A stretch of DNA of 64,000 bases from Lysobacter changpingensis (GCF_017308985.1 NZ_JADWPE010000001.1:186001-250000); one strand, 5' to 3'. Counted from the stretch's first letter, positions 8,984 to 17,679 are shown. Made by a program: numbers and translations. Notes: a model not told the origin generated them from the sequence alone.

Positions 8984-9952
8984 TCAGGAAGCTGCGCCCG
9001 GAAACTTCTTCTGCAGGACCAGCCAAAAAAAAGCGCAGCACATATACCACGCGATCGTGGTACCGGCGATGAAGAACGCATCACGCGGTACACCCCCCCA
9101 GCTTGCGATTATGACCAGTAGCGAAACGGCCGCATAGCATGCAGTGACCCGGGCGTGACCGGCCGCACGGGACCACCCCTGGTAGGCATGCTGGGTATGC
9201 GGCGTCCACCAGCGTTCGCCCCGCAGGAGACGGCGCAGCAAGGTCAGGCTGGCATCGACGAGAAACACGGAAACCGGCAGCAGGACAAGCGCGAATTTCT
9301 CACCCAGCCGGGCGCCGGCCACGACGCACAGCGCGCCCAGCGCGAACCCGATCGCACCGCTGCCGACGTCGCCCATGAAGATGCGGGCGCGCGGAAAATT
9401 GAACGGCAGGAACCCCGCGCAGGCCGCCGCCAGCGCCAACGCGAGCAGGCCCCATGCGCCGCCGGCCAGCCACGCCAGCCCCACGGCGGCGATCAGCGCC
9501 TGGCTCGCGGCCAGGCCGTTGATTCCGTCCATGAAGTTCCAGACGTTGGTCAGCACCAGCGTGGCGACGAAGGCCGCAAGCGCAAGCCACACCGAGTCGT
9601 ACAGGTCGCCGACGACCAGCGCGAACAGCCCCGACGCGACCACGTGCACGCCGAGGCGGAGCCACGGCGAGAGCGGCCGATGGTCGTCCACCCAGCCGAT
9701 GCCCGCGACCATCAGCAGGCCCACGCCGAAGGCCAGCATCAGCGGCGCCTGCGCCGGCTGTCGCAGGCCGAGCGCGACCGCCGCGACCAGCAAGGCAATG
9801 ACGATCGCGATGCCACCGCCGCGCGGCGTCGCCACGCTGTGGCTGCGCCGTTCGCCCGGCTGGTCGATCAACGATTGCCTGAGGGCATAACGGCGTGCGA
9901 GCCACGTGCCCGCGACGCCGATGCAGAAGTGCACCGCCAGCCATTCGAGCAT
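8984..9952 (-). CDS. wbpL: Glycosyltransferase family 4 (undecaprenyl-phosphate sugar-1-P transferase, WbpL/WecA-like)
   Basis: Integral membrane enzyme that loads the first N-acetylated sugar-1-phosphate onto undecaprenyl phosphate for O-antigen synthesis. It has 322 residues, roughly ten hydrophobic segments and the PNPT family motifs: DQPGERRSHSVATPRGGG near 35-52, WVDDHRPLSPW near 106, NVWNFMDGINGLA near 141 and DVGSGAIGF near 197. The start lies 4 bases after the lapB stop, so it is in the same operon. The closest relative is the polysaccharide WbpL/WbcO group rather than MraY. Confidence 0.88.
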   Translation of the reverse strand: MLEWLAVHFCIGVAGTWLARRYALRQSLIDQPGERRSHSVATPRGGGIAIVIALLVAAVALGLRQPAQAPLMLAFGVGLLMVAGIGWVDDHRPLSPWLRLGVHVVASGLFALVVGDLYDSVWLALAAFVATLVLTNVWNFMDGINGLAASQALIAAVGLAWLAGGAWGLLALALAAACAGFLPFNFPRARIFMGDVGSGAIGFALGALCVVAGARLGEKFALVLLPVSVFLVDASLTLLRRLLRGERWWTPHTQHAYQGWSRAAGHARVTACYAAVSLLVIIASWGGVPRDAFFIAGTTIAWYMCCAFFWLVLQKKFPGAAS

Positions 9953-9956
9953 GCGA

Positions 9957-11135
9957 TCAGACCACTGCGTAATTGAGCAGCGGCTTGATCGTGCCCCACT
10001 CCTTGCAGCTCGGGCACTGCCAGTGATGGCTGCGCGCGCCGAAGCCGCAACGGTTGCAGCGGTAGCTCGGGTTGCGCACCAGCAACTGGTCGGTGATGTG
10101 TTTGAGGTCGTGCAGCGTCGCGGCCGGATCGGCGCCTTCGGCCAGGGTCAGGTCGATCAGCGCCGCTTCGCCACGCACGGAGGGGCGATCCTTCAGCTGG
10201 CGCGCAAGATACGCACGCGCCGCCGGAACGCCCTCCTCGCCTTCGACCATGCGCGTGAGCGCGAGCACCGGCGCGATGCCGCGATAGTGTTCGGTCATCT
10301 CGGCGAGGAACGCACGCGCACCGGTCGCGTCGCCGACGCGCGCGTAGCAGTCCAGCAGAGCCGGCAGGATTTCCGGCAGGTAGTCGGGGTCGACGCGCGC
10401 CACGCGTTCGAAGGCGCGGATCGCGCCGGCGTCGTTACCGGCATCCACTTCCAGGCGGCCTTCGATCATGCCCGCGCGCACGGAGTTCGCGTCGGCCTCG
10501 TACGCGCGCTTGACCGCTTCGCGCGCGGCATCGGTTTCGCCGGCGGCACGGTGGCGGTCGGCGAGCTCGCATTCGAACTGCGCGATGAGCTTGCCCATCG
10601 GCTCGCCGGTGGCTTCCTCGTAGCGACGCGCGTTCTCGATGGCCTTGTCCCAGTCGCGTTCGGACTGGTAGATGCCGATGAGATGGCGCAGCGCGAGCGG
10701 CGCGCGCATGTCGAGTGCGACCAGATCAGAAAACACGGTTTCGGCGCGATCGAGCAGGCCCGAGCGCATGTAGTCCTCGCCCAGCGCGAGCAGCGCCTGC
10801 ACCCGCTGCTGGTCGCTCAGGCCGGGACGCTGCACGAGCGCCTGGTGCAGGCGGATCGCGCGATCCACTTCGCCACGACGGCGGAACAGATGGCCGAGCG
10901 CGACCTGCGTCTCGAAGGTGTCCTTGTCGAGTTCGGCGATGTGCAGGAACAGCTCGATCGCCTTGTCGGGCTGTTCGTTGAGCAGGTAATTCAGGCCACG
11001 GAAGTAGGTCGTCGACAACCGGCTGACCTGCGTGTCGCTGTGTCGCTCGCCGCCACGACGGCCGATGATCCAGCCGCTGACGGCCGCGATGGGCAGCAGG
11101 AGGAAGAACCAGAACCACTCACTGATGAAAGCCAT
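9957..11135 (-). CDS. lapB: Lipopolysaccharide assembly protein B
   Basis: Inner-membrane adaptor that controls LPS amount by steering LpxC to FtsH proteolysis. It has 392 residues: one N-terminal membrane helix (residues 6-23), six or more TPR repeats facing the cytosol, and a C-terminal rubredoxin-like metal site with CNRCG and CPSCKEW, which E. coli LapB needs for function. The start is 3 bases after the lapA stop. The lapA-lapB pair followed by O-antigen genes places LPS control and LPS building in one transcript. Confidence 0.94.
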   Translation of the reverse strand: MAFISEWFWFFLLLPIAAVSGWIIGRRGGERHSDTQVSRLSTTYFRGLNYLLNEQPDKAIELFLHIAELDKDTFETQVALGHLFRRRGEVDRAIRLHQALVQRPGLSDQQRVQALLALGEDYMRSGLLDRAETVFSDLVALDMRAPLALRHLIGIYQSERDWDKAIENARRYEEATGEPMGKLIAQFECELADRHRAAGETDAAREAVKRAYEADANSVRAGMIEGRLEVDAGNDAGAIRAFERVARVDPDYLPEILPALLDCYARVGDATGARAFLAEMTEHYRGIAPVLALTRMVEGEEGVPAARAYLARQLKDRPSVRGEAALIDLTLAEGADPAATLHDLKHITDQLLVRNPSYRCNRCGFGARSHHWQCPSCKEWGTIKPLLNYAVV

Positions 11136-11138
11136 GCA

Positions 11139-11402
11139 TCAACTTCCGGAAGGGGGCGCGATCGTCGCACCCTGGCGTTGCGCGCGCGCCAGCCGACGGC
11201 GCATGGGAAGGACCACGCTGGCGCTGATCGCAAGGCCGCCAATCAGCACGCCCAGCAGCAGCGCGACGAGCAGCGACACGCCGAGGTTGGTCGGCAGCCG
11301 CGAGAATCCAAGATCGACCACGACCGGTGCGCGATTCAACGCGCCGACGATGGCGCCTGCCGCCAGGCACGCGATCGCGATCAGGAAACGGAGCAGGCGC
11401 AT
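11139..11402 (-). CDS. lapA: Lipopolysaccharide assembly protein A domain protein
   Basis: Small inner-membrane protein of 87 residues with two membrane helices (about 2-20 and 41-62) and a basic C-terminal tail, matching the LapA (DUF1049) family that works with LapB. I prefer the ATG at 11402, because GGAGG stands five bases before it; an in-frame ATG four codons earlier (11414) has no ribosome site. It sits between ihfB and lapB in the same direction. Confidence 0.88.
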   Translation of the reverse strand: MRLLRFLIAIACLAAGAIVGALNRAPVVVDLGFSRLPTNLGVSLLVALLLGVLIGGLAISASVVLPMRRRLARAQRQGATIAPPSGS

Positions 11403-11516
11403 GACGGCCTCCATCGGACCGCTGTGGTCTGCTTTAGCTTAACGGACCTCGTTCGCAGGTCCAGAGGTTCAAAGAAGGGACGATGCGGTCGCACGAATCG
11501 CGCGCGCCGCGGGCCG

Positions 11517-11819
11517 TCAATCGGCCTCGTCCATGGGCACCACGCCGCTCACGCGCTCGCGCAGCTCCTTGCCGGGCTTGAAGTGCGGAACGTGCTTGCC
11601 GGGCAGCGCGACGGACTCGCCGGTCTTGGGATTGCGACCCAGGCGCGGCGGACGGTAGTGCAGCGAAAAACTGCCGAAGCCGCGGATCTCGATCCGCTCC
11701 CCGGTGGCGAGCGAGCCGCCCATCATTTCCAGGAGCGCCTTCACCGCCAGATCCACGTCCTCGCCCTTCAGGTGGGCCTGACGCTGGGAGAGGATCTCGA
11801 TAAGTTCGGACTTGGTCAT
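11517..11819 (-). CDS. ihfB: Integration host factor subunit beta
   Basis: DNA-bending nucleoid protein that pairs with IHF-alpha. It has 100 residues, starts [14 protein letters not shown], and carries the HU/IHF DNA-binding arm [30 protein letters not shown] (about 60-90) with the intercalating proline in the RNPKTG turn region. It follows rpsA, as in E. coli (rpsA-ihfB) and the Xanthomonads. A GC hairpin without a T-run separates it from rpsA. Confidence 0.96.
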   Translation of the reverse strand: MTKSELIEILSQRQAHLKGEDVDLAVKALLEMMGGSLATGERIEIRGFGSFSLHYRPPRLGRNPKTGESVALPGKHVPHFKPGKELRERVSGVVPMDEAD

Positions 11820-11876
11820 GCACGCTCGGGAGTGAAACGCCGCACGGATGCGGACAGTTGCGAGGCTCTCGCATAT

Positions 11877-11909
11877 CGAAGGCGGTCCGGACGAACCGGA
11901 CCGCCTTCG
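11877..11909. terminator. Perfect 14-bp hairpin between rpsA and ihfB
   Basis: Arms 11877-11890 and 11896-11909 are exact complements (CGAAGGCGGTCCGG) around a 5-base loop. No T-run follows on either strand. It may act as an attenuator or RNA-processing/stability element rather than a full terminator, since ihfB has no obvious promoter of its own. Confidence 0.6.
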
Positions 11910-11930
11910 GGTACAACGCTACAGCGGTTG

Positions 11931-13619
11931 TTACTCGGACTTGTTGCCCAGCTGCTCGCGCAGCAGCGCGCCCAGCTTGGTGGTGCCGCTGGAGGCTTCG
12001 GCCGAAGCACGGTTGTAATCGGCCAGCGCTTCCTGCTGCTCCGCCTCGTCCTTGGCCTTGATCGACAGCTGCATCGAACGGCCCTTGCGGTCCGTGCCGA
12101 TGATCTTGGCTTCGATTTCCTGGCCGACCTTCAGGTACTGCGAAGCGTCCTCGACGCGCTCCTTGGCGATGTCGCGGGCGGCGATGTAGCCCTCCACGCC
12201 ATTGTCCAGTTCGACGGTCGCGCCCTTGGCGTCGACTTCCTTCACCTTGCCGCGGACGATCGAGCCCTTGGCGTTGGACGCCACGTACTGGCCCATCGGG
12301 TCCTGCTCAAGCTGCTTGACGCCCAGGCTGATGCGCTCGCGTTCCGGGTCCACGGCCAGGACGACGGCTTCCAGCGTGTCGCCCTTCTTGAAGTTGCGGA
12401 CCACGTCCTCGCCGGTGGTGTTCCAGCTGAGGTCGGACAGGTGCACCAGGCCATCGATGCCGCCGTCCAGGCCGATGAAGATGCCGAAGTCGGTGATCGA
12501 CTTGATCTGGCCCGACACCTTGTCGCCCTTCTTGTGGATGGCGGCGAAGGTTTCCCACGGATTGCTGGTGACCTGCTTCATGCCCAGCGAGATGCGGCGA
12601 CGCTCCTCGTCGACGTCCAGGACCATGACCTGAACCTCGTCGCCGACCTGCACGATCTTCGACGGGTTGACGTTCTTGTTGGTCCAGTCCATCTCGGACA
12701 CGTGCACCAGGCCTTCCACGCCCGGCTCGATCTCGACGAACGCACCGTAATCGGTGACGTTGGAGACCTTGCCGAACACGCGGGTGTTGGCCGGGTAGCG
12801 ACGGGCGATGTTGTCCCACGGATCCTCGCCCAGCTGCTTCAGGCCGAGGCTGACGCGGTTGCGCTCGCGGTCGTACTTGAGCACGCGGACGTCCAGCTCC
12901 TGGCCGACTTCCACGACTTCGGACGGGTGACGCACGCGCTTCCACGCCATGTCGGTGATGTGCAGCAGGCCGTCGATGCCGCCGAGGTCGACGAACGCAC
13001 CGTAATCGGTGAGGTTCTTGACGACGCCCTTGAGGATCGCGCCTTCCTGCAGCTTCTCGAGCAGCTGCTCGCGCTCGACGCTGTACTCGCTCTCGACCAC
13101 CGCACGGCGGGAGACGACGATGTTGTTGCGCTTGCGATCGAGCTTGATGAGCTTGAACTCGAGTTCCTTGCCTTCGAGGTAGGCCGAGTCGCGCACCGGG
13201 CGCACGTCGACCAGCGAGCCCGGCAGGAAGCCGCGCACGTCCTTGATGTCGACGGTGAAGCCGCCCTTGACCTTGCCGCTGATGCGGCCGGTGATGGTCT
13301 CGTTCTTCTCGAGCGCCTGCTCGAGTTCGTCCCACACCATGGCGCGCTTGGCCTTCTCGCGCGACAGGACGGTCTCGCCGAAGCCGTTCTCGATCGAGTC
13401 GAGCGCGACCTTGACTTCGTCGCCCACGCCCACGTCGATTTCACCGGCGTCGTTCCGGAACTGTTCGATCGGCACGATGCCTTCGGACTTCAGGCCGGCG
13501 TTGATCACCACCACGTCGCCGCGGACTTCCACGACGACGCCGGTGACGATGGCGCCCGGCTTCAGCTTGGCCAGGTTGGTCTGGCTCTGTTCAAACAGTT
13601 CGGCAAATGATTCGGTCAT
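11931..13619 (-). CDS. rpsA: 30S ribosomal protein S1
   Basis: RNA-binding ribosomal protein needed to load most mRNAs on the 30S subunit. It has 562 residues and the usual six S1 repeats: two degenerate N-terminal repeats for ribosome docking, and four RNA-binding repeats with DYGAFV/DFGIFI cores (at about 205, 290, 380 and 465). I chose the ATG at 13619 ([13 protein letters not shown]), the standard S1 start. No Shine-Dalgarno stands before it; instead a U-rich tract (TATTTTTTCC) does. It lies between cmk and ihfB as in E. coli. Confidence 0.97.
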   Translation of the reverse strand: MTESFAELFEQSQTNLAKLKPGAIVTGVVVEVRGDVVVINAGLKSEGIVPIEQFRNDAGEIDVGVGDEVKVALDSIENGFGETVLSREKAKRAMVWDELEQALEKNETITGRISGKVKGGFTVDIKDVRGFLPGSLVDVRPVRDSAYLEGKELEFKLIKLDRKRNNIVVSRRAVVESEYSVEREQLLEKLQEGAILKGVVKNLTDYGAFVDLGGIDGLLHITDMAWKRVRHPSEVVEVGQELDVRVLKYDRERNRVSLGLKQLGEDPWDNIARRYPANTRVFGKVSNVTDYGAFVEIEPGVEGLVHVSEMDWTNKNVNPSKIVQVGDEVQVMVLDVDEERRRISLGMKQVTSNPWETFAAIHKKGDKVSGQIKSITDFGIFIGLDGGIDGLVHLSDLSWNTTGEDVVRNFKKGDTLEAVVLAVDPERERISLGVKQLEQDPMGQYVASNAKGSIVRGKVKEVDAKGATVELDNGVEGYIAARDIAKERVEDASQYLKVGQEIEAKIIGTDRKGRSMQLSIKAKDEAEQQEALADYNRASAEASSGTTKLGALLREQLGNKSE

Positions 13620-13818
13620 TGGAAAAAATACTCGGTTGAACACACGGGCCGCACCGGCTGTCAGGGCCTAACTGAGTTAGAAGGCATCAAGCAGCGCGTG
13701 GTCGACCCACCCGTTGTGTGGCGCGATGCAACTGCGCCATGTGTTGTGGTTGAACCATCACGGGATTGCGATGGCACTTTGATCTGCTACGGTTGAAACA
13801 CTTACGTTTGAAGCACGC
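13620..13818 (-). promoter_or_regulatory. rpsA: rpsA leader, Shine-Dalgarno-free
   Basis: The 199 bases between cmk and rpsA hold no gene. Just before the rpsA ATG the message reads GAGTATTTTTTCCA, with no purine-rich ribosome site. Further up, CTAACTCAGTTAG (13667-13679 region) and GCC/GGC flanks can pair into a small stem. E. coli rpsA also has an SD-less structured leader used for autogenous repression by S1; a similar role is inferred here. Confidence 0.5.
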
Positions 13819-14511
13819 TCAGCGCGCAGGCAACAAGGCCAGCACGCGTTCGACCACGTCATCGATGCCGAGGCCGGTGGTATCGATGCGGACGGCGTCT
13901 TCGGCCGGCCTCAACGGAGCCACCGCGCGGTTGGCGTCGCGCGCGTCGCGGGCGAGGATCTCCCGCAGCAGACCGTCTAAATTAACGGAAACCCCCTTGT
14001 CTTTCAACTGCTTATAGCGCCTTTCCGCTCTTTCCTCGGCACTGGCGGTCAGAAACACCTTGTAGGGGGCGTCCGGGAAGATCACCGTGCCCATGTCGCG
14101 GCCGTCGGCGACCAGGCCTGGCGCCTGGCGGAAGGCACGCTGGCGGTCCTTCAGGGCGGACCGGACTTCGGGGATCGCGGCGATCGCCGAGGCGGCGGCG
14201 CCGGCGGTCTCGGTGCGCAGCTCGTCGGTGGCGTCCATGCCGTTGACCAGGATCCGCAGCTCGCGCGAGACCGGGTCTTCCTCGAATTCGATGCGGGTGT
14301 CGAAGGTGCAGCGGACCAGCGCGGCCGGGTCGGCGAGGTCCAGGTCGGCCCAGCCGGCGGCGACGCCGACGGCGCGGTACAGGGCGCCGGAGTCCAGGTA
14401 ATGCCAGCCCTGGCGGGCGGCGACCAGACGGCTGATGGTGCCCTTGCCGGAGCCGGAAGGGCCGTCGATGGTGAGGACGGGGACGCTGGAGTTCGGGTGT
14501 GGGCTGTTCAT
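13819..14511 (-). CDS. cmk: Cytidylate kinase
   Basis: Phosphorylates CMP and dCMP to the diphosphates. It has 230 residues, with a P-loop GPSGSGKGT at 17-25, the CMP-binding insert region containing [13 protein letters not shown] near 137-149, and the lid region [10 protein letters not shown] near 162. It is the first gene of the minus-strand run leading to rpsA. On the other side a divergent promoter drives the L36 gene. Confidence 0.96.
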   Translation of the reverse strand: MNSPHPNSSVPVLTIDGPSGSGKGTISRLVAARQGWHYLDSGALYRAVGVAAGWADLDLADPAALVRCTFDTRIEFEEDPVSRELRILVNGMDATDELRTETAGAAASAIAAIPEVRSALKDRQRAFRQAPGLVADGRDMGTVIFPDAPYKVFLTASAEERAERRYKQLKDKGVSVNLDGLLREILARDARDANRAVAPLRPAEDAVRIDTTGLGIDDVVERVLALLPAR

Positions 14512-14592
14512 GGGGGCATTATGCGGGACCCGGTTGCCGCCCCCGCCATTCGGGATGCGTACCCGGGATTAGGCGATGGTCGCCGCAACCAC

Positions 14593-14622
14593 TTGATCGA
14601 CGGGAGATTTACCCGTTAGAAT
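14593..14622 (+). promoter_or_regulatory. rpmJ: Sigma-70 type promoter for the L36 gene
   Basis: TTGATC (14593-14598) and TAGAAT (14617-14622) are separated by 18 bases, and the predicted start lies about 40 bases before the rpmJ ATG. It points away from cmk. Confidence 0.65.
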
Positions 14623-14668
14623 CGCCGGCTTCGTCCGTTAACCCATTTACCTGTAGCCGAGGTCTGTC

Positions 14669-14794
14669 ATGAAGGTCCTGTCCTCCCTGAAGTCGGCGAA
14701 GGCCCGTCACCGCGACTGCAAGGTCGTTCGCCGCCGTGGCAAGGTCTTCGTGATCTGCAAGTCGAACCCGCGTTTCAAGGCGCGTCAGCGCTGA
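14669..14794 (+). CDS. rpmJ: 50S ribosomal protein L36, zinc-free type B (YkgO-like)
   Basis: A 41-residue ribosomal protein, basic throughout, beginning [17 protein letters not shown] and ending [14 protein letters not shown]. It matches the E. coli YkgO (L36-2) form. The zinc ribbon of ordinary L36 needs CxxC, C and H; here the first cysteine and the histidine of that set are absent, leaving Cys17 and Cys30, so it should not hold zinc. It is a single-gene unit with its own promoter and terminator. Confidence 0.93.
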   Translation: MKVLSSLKSAKARHRDCKVVRRRGKVFVICKSNPRFKARQR

Positions 14795-14832
14795 TCCATT
14801 CCGTCCGGCGTCCTGCGCCGGGCTGAAACGCG

Positions 14833-14858
14833 AGAAGGCCGCCCTCGGGCGGCCTTCT
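14833..14858 (+). terminator. Hairpin terminator after rpmJ
   Basis: AGAAGGCCGCC / GGCGGCCTTCT around CTCG, 39 bases past the L36 stop. Only a short T-rich end (TTCTGCATT) follows, so strength is moderate. Confidence 0.7.
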
Positions 14859-14999
14859 GCATTGTGGCGTTCCCCGCCTTCGAATTGGCGTTATCGCAGG
14901 CGCAAACCTTCAAAACGTGACGGCCGCGCGCTGCCGGGGCATCAGGGGTTGTGCGTACAATCGCGCACTACCACGAGGGGGCTCGAAGGGGAATCCGCC

Positions 15000-15329
15000 A
15001 TGAAGCATCGCATTGCCGCCGTTCCGCTGTTCGCTGCGCTCGCCCTGTCCGGTGTCGCCTCGGCCGACACCCTGCTGGTCGAGCGCGTCCAGGAAGAAAA
15101 CCAGGCCACCCTGCCCGCGCGTGGCCAGACCATGGCGCAGGTGGAAGCCAGCTACGGCGCACCGTCGCAGAAGCTGGAGGCCGAAGGTGGACAGAAGCGC
15201 CAGTGGCCGACCATCAACCGCTGGGTCTACCCGTCCTTCACCGTCTACTTCGAGAAGAACAAGGTGATCGACGCCGTAGCCAACAAGGCCAGCGCGGAGG
15301 AAGTGGGTCCCAAGCCACCCATCCGCTGA
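15000..15329 (+). CDS. Small exported protein of unknown function
   Basis: 109 residues with a clear signal peptide (MKHRIAAVPLFAALALSGVASA, cleaved near residue 22). The mature part carries RGQTMAQVEASYGAPSQKLE (about 43-62), which resembles the helix-turn segment of BamE/SmpA-fold proteins, and then VYPSFTVYFEKNKVIDAV, a beta-strand-rich end. GAAGGGGA lies about 7 bases before the ATG. It lies 18 bases before aguA on the same strand, so it may share that transcript. I do not recognise a named family; the BamE-like reading is weak. Confidence 0.7.
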   Translation: MKHRIAAVPLFAALALSGVASADTLLVERVQEENQATLPARGQTMAQVEASYGAPSQKLEAEGGQKRQWPTINRWVYPSFTVYFEKNKVIDAVANKASAEEVGPKPPIR

Positions 15330-15347
15330 GCCCCTCTCGATGACGTC

Positions 15348-16385
15348 ATGAACCAGAACGCACACGCACGCTTTCCCGCCGAATGGGAACCCCAGTCGGC
15401 CGTCCTGATCGCCTGGCCTAACGCGGACACCGACTGGGCCGACCGCCTGGGCGAGGTCGAGGAGACCTACATCGCGCTCGTCGCGGCGATCACCCGCTTC
15501 CAGGACGCGATCGTGTGCGTTGCCGACGAGGACGTGGAGGCCTACGCGCGTGCGCGCCTGTCCTCCGCACGCGTGGACATGTCGAAGGTGCGCTTCATCG
15601 AGGCGCCCTACGACGACACCTGGCTGCGCGACTCCGGCCCGATCACCCTGCGCGATGGCGATGGATTCCGGCTGCTCGACTTCCGTTTCACCGGCTGGGG
15701 CGGGAAGTTCGACGCCAGCCAGGACGACCTGCTGGTGGAACGCCTGACGGACGCGGGAATCTTCTCGAAAAGTGAGCGCCAAGCGATTGAGTTTGCTCTG
15801 GAAGGCGGCGCCATCGACACCGACGGCGACGGCACGCTGCTGACCACCTGGCAGTGCCTGCGCGAGCGCCACCCGGATGCCTCCCGCGAGGAACTGACGA
15901 ACAAGCTGGCCGACTGGCTGCAGCAGGACCGCGTGCTGTGGCTCGACCACGGCTACCTGGAAGGCGACGACACCGACGCGCACGTCGACACCCTCGCCCG
16001 CTTCGCGCCGGATGACGCCATCGTCTTCCAGGCCTGCGACGACGAAACCGACTCGCACTATGCCGAACTCAAGGCGATGGGCGACGAGATCGCCGCGCTG
16101 CGCACGAAGGACGGCAAGCCGTACCGCCTGTTCCCGCTGCCGTGGGCAAAGCCCATCCTCGACGACGGCCGTCGCCTCGCCGCGAGCTACGCCAACTTCC
16201 TGATCGTCAACGGCGCCGTGCTGATGCCGGCCTACGGCGACGAGGCCGACGCGAAGGCGCAGGCCGTGCTCGCCGAAGCGTTCCCGGGCCGCGAGATCGT
16301 GCCGGTCCCGTGCCGCCCGCTGATCTGGCAGAACGGCAGCCTGCACTGCATCACGATGCAGTTGCCGCGGGGCGTCGTCGCCTGA
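15348..16385 (+). CDS. aguA: Agmatine deiminase
   Basis: Converts agmatine to N-carbamoylputrescine and ammonia in the arginine decarboxylase route to putrescine. It has 345 residues of the peptidyl-arginine-deiminase fold. Substrate-contact motifs are TWLRDSGPIT (about 89-98), LEGGAIDTDGDGTLL (near 149) and DHGYLEGDDTDAHVDT (near 200). The catalytic Cys334 lies in NGSLHCIT at the C-terminus. aguB follows on the same strand after 112 bases, and the two catalyse successive steps. Confidence 0.95.
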   Translation: MNQNAHARFPAEWEPQSAVLIAWPNADTDWADRLGEVEETYIALVAAITRFQDAIVCVADEDVEAYARARLSSARVDMSKVRFIEAPYDDTWLRDSGPITLRDGDGFRLLDFRFTGWGGKFDASQDDLLVERLTDAGIFSKSERQAIEFALEGGAIDTDGDGTLLTTWQCLRERHPDASREELTNKLADWLQQDRVLWLDHGYLEGDDTDAHVDTLARFAPDDAIVFQACDDETDSHYAELKAMGDEIAALRTKDGKPYRLFPLPWAKPILDDGRRLAASYANFLIVNGAVLMPAYGDEADAKAQAVLAEAFPGREIVPVPCRPLIWQNGSLHCITMQLPRGVVA

Positions 16386-16444
16386 TCCCCACGCAGCGGC
16401 ACCGACCGCTGCATTTCGCCCACGTTTTCGTTCGCGTCATGCGC

Positions 16445-16466
16445 AAGGCCTACAATTACAGGCCTT
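16445..16466 (+). promoter_or_regulatory. aguB: Promoter with operator-like dyad before aguB
   Basis: TACAAT (16451-16456) is a good -10 box, with TTCGTT (16427-16432) as a weak -35 at 18 bases. AAGGCCT (16445-16451) and AGGCCTT (16460-16466) form a perfect 7-bp inverted repeat enclosing the -10, as a repressor site would. Confidence 0.45.
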
Positions 16467-16497
16467 CGCGCGTTGCGCAGCTTTCGATCCGGAACCG

Positions 16498-17385
16498 ATG
16501 AAGAAGACCACCCTCCCCGTCGCGCTGATCCAGGAGCGCAACCACGGCGACGCCGATGCGAACCTGACGGTGATCGAACAGCGCGTGGCCGAGGCCGCCA
16601 ATCGCGGCGCGAAGCTCGTGCTGCTGCAGGAGCTGCACAACGGCCCGTATTTCTGCCAGCACGAGAACGTCTGCGAGTTCGACCTGGCCGAAACCATTCC
16701 CGGCCCGAGCACCGAACGCCTCGCCCCGCTCGCGAAGCAGCACGGCGTGGTGCTGGTGAGCTCGCTGTTCGAGAAGCGCGCGACCGGCCTGTACCACAAC
16801 ACCGCGGTGGTCTTCGAAGCCGACGGCAGCGTCGCCGGCAAGTACCGCAAGATGCACATCCCGGACGATCCGGGCTTCTACGAGAAGTTCTATTTCACGC
16901 CGGGCGACATCGGTTTCGAACCGATCAACACCTCGGTCGGTCGCCTCGGCGTGATGGTGTGCTGGGACCAGTGGTATCCCGAAGGCGCGCGCCTGATGGC
17001 GCTCGCCGGCGCGGAGCTGCTGCTCTACCCCACCGCCATCGGCTGGGATCCGGACGACGTAGAGGCCGAGAAGGATCGCCAGCGCAACGCGTGGATCCTC
17101 AGCCATCGCGGCCATGCCGTCGCCAACGGCCTGCCCGTGCTCAGCTGCAACCGCGTCGGGCACGAGGCTTCGCCGATGGGCGCTTCGGGCATCCAGTTCT
17201 GGGGCAGCAGCCACGTGCTCGGCCCGCAGGGCGAGTTCCTGGCCGAAGCCAACACGGACGAGCCGGAAATCCTGATGGCCGAAGTCGACATGGAACGCAG
17301 CGAACACGTGCGCCGCATCTGGCCGTTCCTGCGCGATCGCCGGATCGACGCGTATGGCGACCTGCTGAAGCGCTATCGCGATTGA
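16498..17385 (+). CDS. aguB: N-carbamoylputrescine amidase
   Basis: Nitrilase-superfamily amidase that hydrolyses N-carbamoylputrescine to putrescine, CO2 and ammonia. It has 295 residues, with the catalytic triad Glu45 (LLQELHN), Lys118 (KYRKMHIPDD) and Cys155 (MVCWDQWYPEGA). The tail VRRIWPFLRDRR is typical of the family. It follows aguA and completes the agmatine-to-putrescine conversion; the arginine decarboxylase itself is not in the window. Confidence 0.96.
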   Translation: MKKTTLPVALIQERNHGDADANLTVIEQRVAEAANRGAKLVLLQELHNGPYFCQHENVCEFDLAETIPGPSTERLAPLAKQHGVVLVSSLFEKRATGLYHNTAVVFEADGSVAGKYRKMHIPDDPGFYEKFYFTPGDIGFEPINTSVGRLGVMVCWDQWYPEGARLMALAGAELLLYPTAIGWDPDDVEAEKDRQRNAWILSHRGHAVANGLPVLSCNRVGHEASPMGASGIQFWGSSHVLGPQGEFLAEANTDEPEILMAEVDMERSEHVRRIWPFLRDRRIDAYGDLLKRYRD

Positions 17386-17393
17386 TCCTGCGG

Positions 17394-17420
17394 TGTCGGT
17401 CCGCGCGCGGCGAACCGACA
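17394..17420 (+). terminator. Hairpin after aguB
   Basis: TGTCGGT (17394-17400) pairs with ACCGACA (17414-17420), 8 bases past the aguB stop. No T-run; possible terminator or 3'-end stabiliser. Confidence 0.4.
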
Positions 17421-17550
17421 TCTCCAGCGAACGATGAGTGCAAGCGCCGGGCAGCGGACGGGCAGAGCGCCGCGGGAAGCCGTCATCCAGGCGCGGGGCC
17501 AGGCCCGTAGCGCCGGAGCACTCCGACCGCAACGCTCCACCTCACCGTCC

Positions 17551-17616
17551 TTCCAGCGAAAGCTGGAATCCATCTCGTTGTTGCTCTTGGCCGAAGGCCG
17601 CGGCCCTTCGGCCAAG
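17551..17616. repeat. Two adjacent perfect palindromes in a 294-base gap
   Basis: The gap 17386-17679 holds no gene that I can support. It contains TTCCAGC-GAAA-GCTGGAA (17551-17568), a 7-bp stem with a GNRA loop, and CTTGGCCGAAGG (17586-17597) facing its exact complement (17605-17616) across CCGCGGC. Both look like dispersed intergenic elements rather than a terminator, as no T-run follows. Confidence 0.6.
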
Positions 17617-17679
17617 ACCTTCGCGTCTCGAAAGCCTGCATGCGGCGACGCGAACCGCTCCGGCAGTTACGCTTGCCGC

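Noticed and set aside
9906-13610. Very long open frame on the plus strand (about 1234 codons) opposite lapB, ihfB and rpsA
   Set aside because: It is antisense to conserved genes. Its His/Arg/Ala/Val-rich, motif-free translation is what high-GC genes give on the opposite strand.
17434-17679. Upstream in-frame extension of the acetyltransferase
   Set aside because: It would translate through palindromic intergenic repeats; the GNAT domain is complete from 17680.
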